64,000 nt of DNA from Pseudomonadota bacterium (GTDB taxonomy: Bacteria > Myxococcota_A > Polyangia > Polyangiales > Polyangiaceae): the NCBI GenBank assembly GCA_023423895.1, contig JAFAER010000090.1, positions 74,140 through 138,139 on the forward strand. Direction: 5' to 3'. Positions 24,280 to 31,670 of this stretch are shown here, in pieces. The first letter of the stretch is position 1. Every line of letters begins with the position of its first letter. The notes below the pieces were generated by a model. The model saw only the letters and a program-made list of their open reading frames with translations. It searched no databases and was not told the DNA's origin. Both the position numbers and the translations under genes were made by a program.

Positions 24280-26154
24280 ATGAATTTGCCCGCGGCCATC
24301 TCGCTCGCCGCCGCCGTCATCGGCCTAGGCGTAGGGGGGCTCGCGCTCGGGCTCGGTAGCTCTCCACGCTGGGCCCACTATCGGCTGCTCGCGCTCATCG
24401 CTGTTTGCGCCGCCGCGTATTGCGTGATCGACGTGTTCACCACGCTCGACCTTCGCCCGGGGACGTGCGTGTTCGTCGGCGGGGTCGGAAGCACCATGGG
24501 GGCGGTGGCGATCGTCTGCTGGAGCTTCTACGCCGATCGGCAGCTCGAGCAGCCCGCCGCGAGGACGCGGAAGGTCGCGCGCGTACTGCTCGCGCTCGCC
24601 GGCGTCGGGTGGATCGTTCCAGGTGTCCTCCTCGACGGAACGACCACGCGCCTCGTCATCCCTGCCGTGGGCGCGACCTACCAGTTTCCGACCCCGAATC
24701 CATTCGGCATCGCGGTCTTCTCGATCGAGGTGTGCTTTCTGGCGGACGTCTTCGCGCGCTTCGTGTGCGCAGCTCGCCGCGGGATCGACGGCGCCTCCGC
24801 TCACACGGCCGCGGTCGGGATCGTGCTCGCCGGCGCCCTGTACGACACCCTCATCACGGTCGGGCTCTTCCGCGGTCCTTTCCTGCTACCGCTGTCGTTC
24901 ATCGGTGCGGTCGGTGCCATCGGTGTCCAGCTGGTCCACGCGTTCATGGCAGACGCGGGGCAGCTCGATGCGATGACCCACCGGCTGGAGCATCTCGTCG
25001 ACGAACGAACCAAGGAGCTCGTCGCAGCGGAAGCCGCGCTGGTGCGCGCAGAGAAGCTCGCTGCGCTCGGGCAGCTCAGCGCCGGAGTCGCCCACGAGAT
25101 CAACAACCCCGCGGCCGCCGTCGCCGGCAACCTCGAATACCTCCGAGACGAGCTCGAGAGCGGTCACGTCGGAGACGAGACGTTCGCGTGCATCGACGAC
25201 TCGCTCGAAGCCGTCGATCGCATCGCGCGAATCGTGCGCCAGCTCCTCGACATCGGCCGCGCTGCCGCGACCGCGCCGGCGAGCGACGCAACGGATGTCA
25301 GCCGAGCCGTCCAGCAGGCCCTCGGCTCCGTGACGCTGCCGCCGACCGCCGTCGTCACGACGGACATCGAGCCGGAGCTCTTCGTCCGCGGAGACCAGGC
25401 CTCGCTCGTCCAGGTGCTCGTGAACGTGATCCTCAACGCGAGCCAGGCCTTGGCCGATACGCCTGCGGGGCGGATCGACGTGCGCGCCGCCGAGTCGAGC
25501 GGCTCCGTCGTCATCACGGTCACGGACAACGGGGTCGGAATGTCCGACGAGACGCAGCGGCGCCTCTTCGAGCCGTTCTACACGACCAAGCCGTTCGGGC
25601 AGGGGACAGGGCTCGGTCTTTCACTCAGCCTCGGCATCGTCCGTTCCCTCGGTGGTGACCTCGTCGTCGAATCGCGGGAAGGGGAGACGACGATGCGGAT
25701 ACGGCTTCCCATCGCGATGGCCCCGAGCCCGCTTTCGAGCGGTCGGATCCGGGCGCGCGCCCGCCGTCATGCCGTCCTTCTCGTCGAAGACGACAGCCGT
25801 GTGCGCAAGGCGCTCGAGCGGACGTTGTCGGCGAGGTTCGACGTCGTCGTCGCCGAAGGGGTCGACGAGGCCCTCCGGCGGATCGACGAGGCGTCGTTCG
25901 ACGTGATCCTCTCGGATTGGAAGATGCCGAACGGTGGCGGCCGCCAGCTGTACGAGCTCACGGCCGAGCGCCGACCCGAGCTGGGCGACAGGATGGTGTT
26001 CATGACGGGCGCTGCCCTCTCCGCGCCGGATCGGTCGTTCATCGAAGAACATGGGCTGACCGTCCTGCCGAAGCCGCTCGCGCTCGACGCGATCAGCGCC
26101 GCCGTGAGCGCCGTCGACGAGAAGACCGCGCGCCGGCGCGCTCGCGCCGTCTAG
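24280..26154 (+). CDS. membrane hybrid histidine kinase with C-terminal receiver
   Basis: 624 residues. Residues 1-225 hold about seven hydrophobic segments, a membrane sensor region. A short coiled linker leads to the HisKA box AGVAHEINNPAAAV with His 272. The HATPase_c domain has N box NVILNASQAL, G1 DNGVGM and G2 GQGTGLGLSLS. A receiver domain fills residues 495-615, with phospho-acceptor Asp 546 in SDWKMPN. It probably senses a membrane signal and relays it to an unlinked output protein. A TAGAGT box lies six bases before the ATG. Its stop shares a CTAG palindrome with the convergent gene's stop. Confidence 0.94.
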   Translation: MNLPAAISLAAAVIGLGVGGLALGLGSSPRWAHYRLLALIAVCAAAYCVIDVFTTLDLRPGTCVFVGGVGSTMGAVAIVCWSFYADRQLEQPAARTRKVARVLLALAGVGWIVPGVLLDGTTTRLVIPAVGATYQFPTPNPFGIAVFSIEVCFLADVFARFVCAARRGIDGASAHTAAVGIVLAGALYDTLITVGLFRGPFLLPLSFIGAVGAIGVQLVHAFMADAGQLDAMTHRLEHLVDERTKELVAAEAALVRAEKLAALGQLSAGVAHEINNPAAAVAGNLEYLRDELESGHVGDETFACIDDSLEAVDRIARIVRQLLDIGRAAATAPASDATDVSRAVQQALGSVTLPPTAVVTTDIEPELFVRGDQASLVQVLVNVILNASQALADTPAGRIDVRAAESSGSVVITVTDNGVGMSDETQRRLFEPFYTTKPFGQGTGLGLSLSLGIVRSLGGDLVVESREGETTMRIRLPIAMAPSPLSSGRIRARARRHAVLLVEDDSRVRKALERTLSARFDVVVAEGVDEALRRIDEASFDVILSDWKMPNGGGRQLYELTAERRPELGDRMVFMTGAALSAPDRSFIEEHGLTVLPKPLALDAISAAVSAVDEKTARRRARAV

Positions 26155-26663
26155 CGCTGCGTCTCGCCGAGCAACGCCGCGATCGGGACGACGGCAGGCG
26201 CGTCCTCGGCGACGTCGATGCGGGTGAACGACATGTCCACTTCGAGCCGGTACGTTCCCTCGAAGGACTGCGGCTGGGGACCGACCCACTCGTCCGGGCC
26301 GATGCGCGAGAACCAGAGCTCGCCATCTTCCTTCCGATAGAGGTGGTACTCGCCTCCGGCTTTCTTTTCGAAGCTGCATCGGACGCGGTGCAGCTCTGCG
26401 TCGCGGCGGGCCTTCTCGAGAAGGCCGCGCGCCTGCGCCTGTAGACGCGCGATCTGCTCGGCGATGACCCCCAGCTTTCCGCCCGTCATCGTGGCGAGGG
26501 TCTGATCGGCCTTCTGGATCTGCGCCGCGACGTCGACGAGGTCGTAGGCGGGTGCCGTTCGGCTGAGAGGATACGGCGCCGCGCGTGCGGGCCCTTCGTA
26601 GCGGCCGGGATCGACCTCGGGCGGCGGCGCGTCCATCGGCTTCGGTGCATCGCGATCGCTCAC
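26151..26663 (-). CDS. DUF2452 family protein
   Basis: 170 residues from a GTG start. It shows the conserved pattern of the family: KLGVIAEQIARLQAQARGLLE, LHRVRCSFEKK, EYHLYRKEDG and FSRIGPDEW. A Pro-rich N-terminus precedes it. The first two motifs form a helix-rich segment and the rest a beta-type domain. The family has no established function. It has no signal peptide, so it is probably cytosolic. It is convergent with the hybrid kinase and divergent from the DUF3224 gene. Confidence 0.85.
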   Translation of the reverse strand: MSDRDAPKPMDAPPPEVDPGRYEGPARAAPYPLSRTAPAYDLVDVAAQIQKADQTLATMTGGKLGVIAEQIARLQAQARGLLEKARRDAELHRVRCSFEKKAGGEYHLYRKEDGELWFSRIGPDEWVGPQPQSFEGTYRLEVDMSFTRIDVAEDAPAVVPIAALLGETQR

Positions 26664-26774
26664 GGCGCGAGCATGCCACGCGTGTTTGCTCGGTGCGAGC
26701 CGTTCGAGCTCGAGCGCCAGGCGACGACGCGTTCTTACAAGACGCGCTCGAGCGGCCTCGTCATAGTGGCACGC

Positions 26775-27167
26775 ATGACGGCACACGCGACATCGAGCTT
26801 CGTGATCGACAAGTGGGAAGAGCAGGTCATGTGGCAGGACGACATCAAGCTGATCCGCACGTCGATCGGCAAGACGTTCTCCGGCGGCATCGAGGGGACG
26901 AGCGTCGCCGAGATGATCATGGCGCACGCGCGAGACAACTCGATCGCCTACTGCGGGTTCGAACGACTCAGCGTGACGATCGACGGCAAGAAGGGCACGT
27001 TCGTGCTGCACCACGACGCGACCCAGTTTCAGGGCGGCGGCAGCGCCTCGTGGACGGTCATGGTCAGCTCGGGGACGGGCGACCTGGCGACGATCCGCGG
27101 GACCGCGACGATCGCCCGACACGAAGACGGCAGCCACGCGATGCAGCTCGACTACGAGCTCGGCTGA
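26775..27167 (+). CDS. DUF3224 family protein
   Basis: 130 residues from the ATG at 26775. The family features are visible: FVIDKWEE near the start, TFSGGIEGTS, an AYCGFERLSVTIDGKKGTF strand pair, and FVLHHDATQ. These small beta-barrel proteins resemble the allene oxide cyclase/lipocalin-type folds, and their function is unknown. A CATAGT box lies seven bases upstream of the ATG, compatible with leaderless transcription. It is a single gene. Confidence 0.85.
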   Translation: MTAHATSSFVIDKWEEQVMWQDDIKLIRTSIGKTFSGGIEGTSVAEMIMAHARDNSIAYCGFERLSVTIDGKKGTFVLHHDATQFQGGGSASWTVMVSSGTGDLATIRGTATIARHEDGSHAMQLDYELG

Positions 27168-27274
27168 CGGCCCGCCACCTTCCTCCTCCGTCCGCAAAAG
27201 TGAAGGTGCGAATGAATTTTGTTTAGCTGTGGATTGACGAAGTGAAAGCTCGGGTCCACATCTAGGGCAACCCG

Positions 27275-27640
27275 ATGGCAAAGCTCGTCGTGACATGCCC
27301 GAGCTGCAGAGGCGATCTGCGCGTGACGCGCCTGGCATGCCAGGCCTGCGGAACGAACCTAGACGGCAGCTTCGAGCTGCCCGCATTGCTGCAGCTTCCT
27401 CCAGACGATCTCGCGTTCATCGGCGAGTTCGTCCGCGCCTCCGGGAGCCTGAAGGCGATGGCGAAGCTGGAAGGCCGCAGCTACCCCACGGTGCGCAACC
27501 GCCTCGATCAGATCATCGGGCGGCTCGAGGATCTCGAGCGCGGCGTCCAGAAGCGCCGCCACGAGATCCTCGATGCGCTCGAGAAGGGCCGCCTCTCCTC
27601 GCAGCAGGCCGAGGCCGAGCTGCGGAAGGTGGGGCTATGA
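27275..27640 (+). CDS. DUF2089 family zinc-ribbon/HTH protein
   Basis: 121 residues. An N-terminal zinc ribbon uses CPSC (10-13) and CQAC (22-25), matching the DUF2089 pattern. A helix-turn-helix-like part follows (FVRASGSLKAMAKLEGRSYPTVRNRLDQII), and a C-terminal helical region (HEILDALEKGRLSSQQAEAEL) resembles a SHOCT-type segment. It is probably a DNA-binding or adaptor protein. It overlaps the downstream membrane protein as ATGA. In other genomes DUF2089 genes also sit next to small membrane proteins. Confidence 0.85.
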   Translation: MAKLVVTCPSCRGDLRVTRLACQACGTNLDGSFELPALLQLPPDDLAFIGEFVRASGSLKAMAKLEGRSYPTVRNRLDQIIGRLEDLERGVQKRRHEILDALEKGRLSSQQAEAELRKVGL

Positions 27641-28284
27641 CTCCGGCAGATCGCGTCCGCCGTCTCGTCGAGACGGGCACCGTGGCACCGGAAGAAGGCG
27701 CGCGCCTGCTCGCGGCGATGAGCGAAGACCCGCGACGCTCGTCGCTCGGCGTCCTGCTCGACCCGTTCGAGCGGTTCGGCGGCGGGACTGCCGCGATCGC
27801 CGGTGCGCTCGTCAGTATCGCAAGCCTTGCGGTCTCTCGGCTCGGCGTGCGCTTCGACGGGTTCCTCGACATGCACGTCAACCGCGGCGTCGCACCGTCG
27901 ATGTCCGTTGCGCTCCTCGATCAATGCGCTGGGTGGCTTCTCCCCGCGCTCTGTTTCTGGGCGTACGCGCGTGTCTTCAGCCGCCATGTCCGGTTCATCG
28001 ACTTCCTGGGAATGACCGGTCTCGCGCGACTGCCGATCCTCGTGTGCGCGCTCGTCACGCTTCCGCTCTTGCCGAGCGGCGCGCTTCACGTCGACAAGCT
28101 CGATCCCGCGCTGCTCGTCATCGCGCTGTTCGGACTTCTCTTCGTCGTGCTGAACGTGACGCTCCTATACAAGGGCTTCAAGAACGCGTCCGGGCTCACC
28201 GGGACGAAGCTCGTCGGAGGATTCGTCGCGCTCGTCGTCGTCGTCGAAGCGCTCTCGAAGCTGCTGCTCTTCGTCGCTACCTGA
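27637..28284 (+). CDS. multipass membrane protein coupled to DUF2089
   Basis: 215 residues. Residues 1-30 (DRVRRLVETGTVAPEEGARLLAAM) repeat the SHOCT-like helical pattern seen at the end of the preceding protein. Five or so hydrophobic segments follow between about 45 and 213, in the style of YIP1-like membrane proteins. There is no signal peptide with cleavage. The ATGA overlap and shared motif indicate that the two proteins act together, perhaps as a membrane-bound regulator pair. No enzyme motif is visible. Confidence 0.8.
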   Translation: MTPADRVRRLVETGTVAPEEGARLLAAMSEDPRRSSLGVLLDPFERFGGGTAAIAGALVSIASLAVSRLGVRFDGFLDMHVNRGVAPSMSVALLDQCAGWLLPALCFWAYARVFSRHVRFIDFLGMTGLARLPILVCALVTLPLLPSGALHVDKLDPALLVIALFGLLFVVLNVTLLYKGFKNASGLTGTKLVGGFVALVVVVEALSKLLLFVAT

Positions 28285-28302
28285 CTCCCTCTCGAGGCCG
28301 CC

Positions 28303-29580
28303 ATGAGTCCTTCCGACCTTTCCAACCTTTCCAAGTCGGCACTCGAAACGCGCGCCCGGACCTTCGCCACGGAGCTGGCGACCCGGTCCTTCGACCACCC
28401 CATGACCCCGTTCGACGCGACGATGGCGAACGCCTTGCCGTCCGAGAAGCTGCGCGAGGTGTGGGACGCGGTCGAAGCACAGGATGGATCGTTCCGCGCG
28501 ATCGAGGGCACGAGCCGCCACGACGACGGCGGCTTCGCGATCGTGCATGTCGCGCTCGCGTTCGAGCGAGGACGGAAGGCGCTTCGCATCGTCTTCGACG
28601 CGAACGGCAACGTCGCGGGGCTGTTCGTCCGTCCGCCGGACCCGCCGCCGTGGAGCGCGCCGACGTATGCGCAACCGGACGCGTTTCACGAGCGCGAGGT
28701 GGAGGTCGGCACGGCTCCGGCGCTCCCCGGCACGATCACGCTGCCGCGCGGGGCCGGCCCTTTCCCGGCGATCGTGCTCGTTCACGGCTCGGGCCCACAC
28801 GACCGCGACGAGAGCGTCGGAGGCGCGAAGCCGTTCAAAGATCTCGCCTGGGGCCTCGCGAGCCGGGGCGTCGCCGTGCTCCGGTACGTCAAACGCACGC
28901 AGCACGCGCCGGCTGGCGTCCTGACGCAGAAGGAAGAGTTCCTCGACTCGGCCGCCGATGCGATCGCGCTCTTGCGAAGCACGCCGGACGTCGACCCGCG
29001 CCGCGTCCACGTGCTCGGTCACAGCCAGGGGGGCTACCTCGCGCCGCGCATCGCGGAGGCAGCCAAGCCGAGCCTCGCCGGGGTCGTCATCGTCGCCGGA
29101 TCGAGCCGACCCATCGTGGACTCGCTCGTCGATCAGCTCGAATACTTCCTCTCGTTGAGCCCAGGCGATGTTTCGCTTCGCGCGACGCTCGACGCCGCGA
29201 GGGCCTTCAAGAAAGAGGTCGAAGCCGAGACGCTGCAGCCGGACGACGAGCTGACGTTCCCGGTGGGTGGCAAGCTCCGCGGAGCCTACTTCCTCGATGA
29301 CCGAGGCTACGACCCCGTGAAGGTCGCCCAGCGGCTCGTTTGCCCGGTGCTCGTGCTCCACGGCGGCCGCGACTACCAGGTGACGGAGAGAGACTTCGCT
29401 CGATGGAAGGTGGCGCTCGCGGGCAAGAGCGGCGTGGTGCTGAAGACGTACCCGACGCTCAACCATCTGTTCGTGGGCGGCGAGGGGACGCCGGGCCCCG
29501 CCGAGTACGCGAAGCCCGGGCACGTCGACGAGCAGGTCATCGCCGACATCGCGGAGTTCGTGCGTCGCGCGACGCCATGA
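28303..29580 (+). CDS. alpha/beta hydrolase with DUF3887-like N-terminal domain
   Basis: 425 residues. Residues 1-115 resemble the DUF3887 domain (cystatin/NTF2-like small module). The hydrolase domain has nucleophile elbow GHSQGG with Ser 241, an oxyanion HGSGPHDRDE segment near 165, and the late strand LVLHGGRDYQV and NHLF, likely containing the acid and His of the triad. No signal peptide is clear. This layout is common for dienelactone hydrolase-like esterases of broad specificity. Substrate unknown. Confidence 0.9.
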   Translation: MSPSDLSNLSKSALETRARTFATELATRSFDHPMTPFDATMANALPSEKLREVWDAVEAQDGSFRAIEGTSRHDDGGFAIVHVALAFERGRKALRIVFDANGNVAGLFVRPPDPPPWSAPTYAQPDAFHEREVEVGTAPALPGTITLPRGAGPFPAIVLVHGSGPHDRDESVGGAKPFKDLAWGLASRGVAVLRYVKRTQHAPAGVLTQKEEFLDSAADAIALLRSTPDVDPRRVHVLGHSQGGYLAPRIAEAAKPSLAGVVIVAGSSRPIVDSLVDQLEYFLSLSPGDVSLRATLDAARAFKKEVEAETLQPDDELTFPVGGKLRGAYFLDDRGYDPVKVAQRLVCPVLVLHGGRDYQVTERDFARWKVALAGKSGVVLKTYPTLNHLFVGGEGTPGPAEYAKPGHVDEQVIADIAEFVRRATP

Positions 29581-29592
29581 AGCGCGGCAGCT

Positions 29593-29642
29593 AGGCATCT
29601 AGGCAGCTAGGCATCTAGGCATCTAGGCATCTAGGCATCTAG
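29593..29642. repeat. 8-bp tandem repeat rich in CTAG
   Basis: Six consecutive copies of AGGCATCT, the second altered to AGGCAGCT, ending in AG. Each junction creates CTAG, a tetramer that is rare in most GC-rich bacterial DNA. It lies between the alpha/beta hydrolase stop and the DUF72 gene, about 60 bases upstream of the likely DUF72 promoter. It may be slippage-prone. Confidence 0.9.
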
Positions 29643-29718
29643 CCGCCGTGACCTCTGCCGCGGCCTCGATCCGTGAAGTGGTGATGCGAGGACCCGAGCA
29701 TGCTATTGTGCGCGCCCA

Positions 29719-30390
29719 ATGGCCGCTTCCCAAGCCACGATCACAGTGGGTTGTGCGGGTTTTCCCGTACCTGCGACGCGGTACTTCAAAGAGTTCATGT
29801 TCGTCGAGATCCAGGAGACGCATCACGCGCTTCCTGGAATGGGGACGATCCGGCGCTGGCGCCGCGAAGCCCCGCAGGGCTTCGAGTTCGCCATGCTCGC
29901 TCCGCGCGAGATCGGCCAGGAAGGCTTCCGCGAGGGCAAGGTCGTCGAGACCGCGCTGAAGACCCTGCTCGAGGTCGGCAAAGAGCTCGACTCGAGCATT
30001 GCGATCTTCGTGTCGCCGCCCGAGCTCGTGCAGAACCGCGCGAACAAGGCCGCGGTGAAGGACTTCCTCCAGAGCGTTCGAAAGCAGTTCACGCGGGTCG
30101 TCTGGGAAGCTCCGACGACCTGGGACGCCGATGACGCAGCGTCGCTCGCGATCGACGTGAAGGTGATCCCCGCGCGTGATCCGCTCGCTCACGGCAAGCT
30201 GGATGCGCCGGTCGCGTATTACCGGCTGCCTGGTCCGGCCGGGCACAAGAGCCGCTACGAAGATCCCGCCATCGAGAAGCTCGCGGCCATCGCCAAGGAC
30301 GCGAAGCACAAGGACGCGACGTACGTCTTCACGAATGTCGACATGTTCGCCGACGCGAAGCGCTTCAAGAAGGCGATGAAGCTGCCCTGA
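29719..30390 (+). CDS. DUF72 family protein
   Basis: 223 residues. It begins with a TIM-barrel-like strand (ITVGCAGF) and carries family features such as GMGTIRRWR, FEFAMLAPREI and a late DATYVFTNVDMFADA segment. DUF72 proteins have a TIM-barrel fold, and their function is unestablished. Length is close to the family norm. A TATTGT box ends nine bases upstream of the ATG, with no obvious ribosome-binding site. Two hairpins follow the stop. Confidence 0.88.
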   Translation: MAASQATITVGCAGFPVPATRYFKEFMFVEIQETHHALPGMGTIRRWRREAPQGFEFAMLAPREIGQEGFREGKVVETALKTLLEVGKELDSSIAIFVSPPELVQNRANKAAVKDFLQSVRKQFTRVVWEAPTTWDADDAASLAIDVKVIPARDPLAHGKLDAPVAYYRLPGPAGHKSRYEDPAIEKLAAIAKDAKHKDATYVFTNVDMFADAKRFKKAMKLP

Positions 30391-30401
30391 TCCGACGCCG
30401 T

Positions 30402-30421
30402 CCGTCGCCGCTCTGCGACGG
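30402..30421 (+). terminator. hairpin after the DUF72 gene
   Basis: CCGTCGC, a six-base loop and GCGACGG form a perfect seven-pair stem starting 12 bases after the stop at 30388-30390. It is a candidate terminator without a T-run. Confidence 0.5.
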
Positions 30422-30441
30422 AACGATGCCGGAAAAGCGAA

Positions 30442-30471
30442 CGGCGGCCCTGGGAATGACCAGGACCGCCG
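30442..30471 (-). terminator. hairpin between convergent genes
   Basis: CGGCGGCCCTGG and CCAGGACCGCCG can pair at 11 of 12 positions around a six-base loop. It lies 30 bases beyond the end of the Cys-rich lipoprotein gene and could terminate that transcript, the DUF72 transcript, or both. Confidence 0.5.
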
Positions 30472-30501
30472 GCGCTCAACAGCGATGGTGCGAGTCGACG
30501 C

Positions 30502-31011
30502 TTACTCTGCGCACTCGGTCGCGCAGCTCTGCTCGGCGCATGCGGTGACGGACTGCCAGGCAGTCACGACACCCTCCGCCGCGAGCGTGTCGGCGCACCC
30601 CGTGTAGCACTCGTTGATCTCGTCCTCGGTCTTCTCGGTGCCGTCCTCGTTCGGCTTGACGCAGTCGTCGAGGCAGAGCTTGAAGTCGTTGCAACCGAAC
30701 TTGCCGCTCGCCTCGTCGCTCGGGATCTTGAAGCAGTTGTCGAGCTCGAGGCAGCACTTGCTCTCCATGCACGACTGACACGCTGCCGGCTCGAACATGT
30801 TCGTCTGGTGCGTGTTGCTGCACGTCTCGCCGCCGCCGCTGTCCGGCGTGCCGGTGTCCGAGTTCGAACCGCCGTCCTTGTCGTTGTCCTGGGTGCCGCC
30901 GTCCGTGTCGTCGACCGTGCCGCTCGTCACGGTGCATCCCATGAACACGGCCGCTCCGAGCGCCGCAGCGGCGAGGAACGAAAAGGTAGTGGTCTTGGCG
31001 CTCGAGTTCAT
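30502..31011 (-). CDS. Cys-rich surface lipoprotein
   Basis: 169 residues from the ATG at 31011, preceded by AGGAGAAG. The signal ends at AVFMGCTV, a lipobox. A Gly/Asp/Ser/Thr-rich spacer (26-60) precedes a domain with at least fourteen cysteines in paired patterns (CQSCMESKCCLELDNC, CNDFKLCLDDC, CYTGC, CAEQSC). Such domains occur in families of secreted myxobacterial lipoproteins, but the role is unknown. The cysteines are probably disulfide-bonded. Confidence 0.8.
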   Translation of the reverse strand: MNSSAKTTTFSFLAAAALGAAVFMGCTVTSGTVDDTDGGTQDNDKDGGSNSDTGTPDSGGGETCSNTHQTNMFEPAACQSCMESKCCLELDNCFKIPSDEASGKFGCNDFKLCLDDCVKPNEDGTEKTEDEINECYTGCADTLAAEGVVTAWQSVTACAEQSCATECAE

Positions 31012-31670
31012 CACTTCTCCTCCATGGGGCCTGTCTCGCCCGTACTCGTTTCGGTCCATCTAAGTCCACGCTTTTCGTCGCAACCGAGGGCTGCGATCGC
31101 GTGCGTGAGAAGGGTTGCCGGCGGGACGCACGCGGCAGCGTCGCTGCGCCCGAGCACGTCGTCGCCGTCGATGCTCGCTTCCGTGGGCTCGACGATCCCA
31201 CCACGCGCTCCGCTTCGTCCGCGAGCAGCCCGCAGCACGGGCGTGACCGCGAGAACGCACCGCAACGGCGCGTCGACGCTCCACGCAGCGCGCTCGAAGC
31301 GCTCGAAGCGCTCGAAGGACGGGCGGCGGAAGGGGGACAAGGGGAGCTTCATCGAGAAGGAAGACGGAAGGTTGCCGGAGTTGGACGTTGGGAGGCCTCG
31401 GCCTCTTCAATCCGGGCCGCAATGGGACGGACGCTCCAGGCTGCGCCAAGGGTACGGCCTCTCGCAAATGCAGGACAAGCTAGTGCCTTCGGCAAAGATC
31501 GCGCCCCGGAGGCCAGCCGCGCCGCGCCTCGGTCGCGTAGGCGTTCGGTGCGGTCGCGCTTCCCGTTCGGTCTGACACCGGCGTCATGAGACCGTGGCCG
31601 ACGTTCACACCTCGGCCTCAGCCTTGGGCGCAGGCCGCAGGCCGCAGGCCGCTCTCCGACGGGCGCGCCG
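31012..31670. other. 659-base stretch without a supported gene
   Basis: Bases 31012 to about 31060 should hold the promoter and ribosome-binding site of the Cys-rich lipoprotein. In the rest I see no open frame with protein-like composition. It contains small direct repeats: GCGCTCGAA three times at 31290-31316, and GCAGGCC three times at 31630-31650, next to the end of the lnt gene. It could be a decayed gene or carry a small RNA, but there is no positive sign of either. Confidence 0.6.

Noticed and set aside
29593..29642. Possible CRISPR array
   Set aside because: The units are 8 bases and contiguous, without spacers, and no cas gene is present.
31060..31589. Candidate short genes in the empty stretch on both strands
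   Set aside because: The translations are Arg/Pro/Ala-rich without helices or strands of normal proteins and have no ribosome-binding site.
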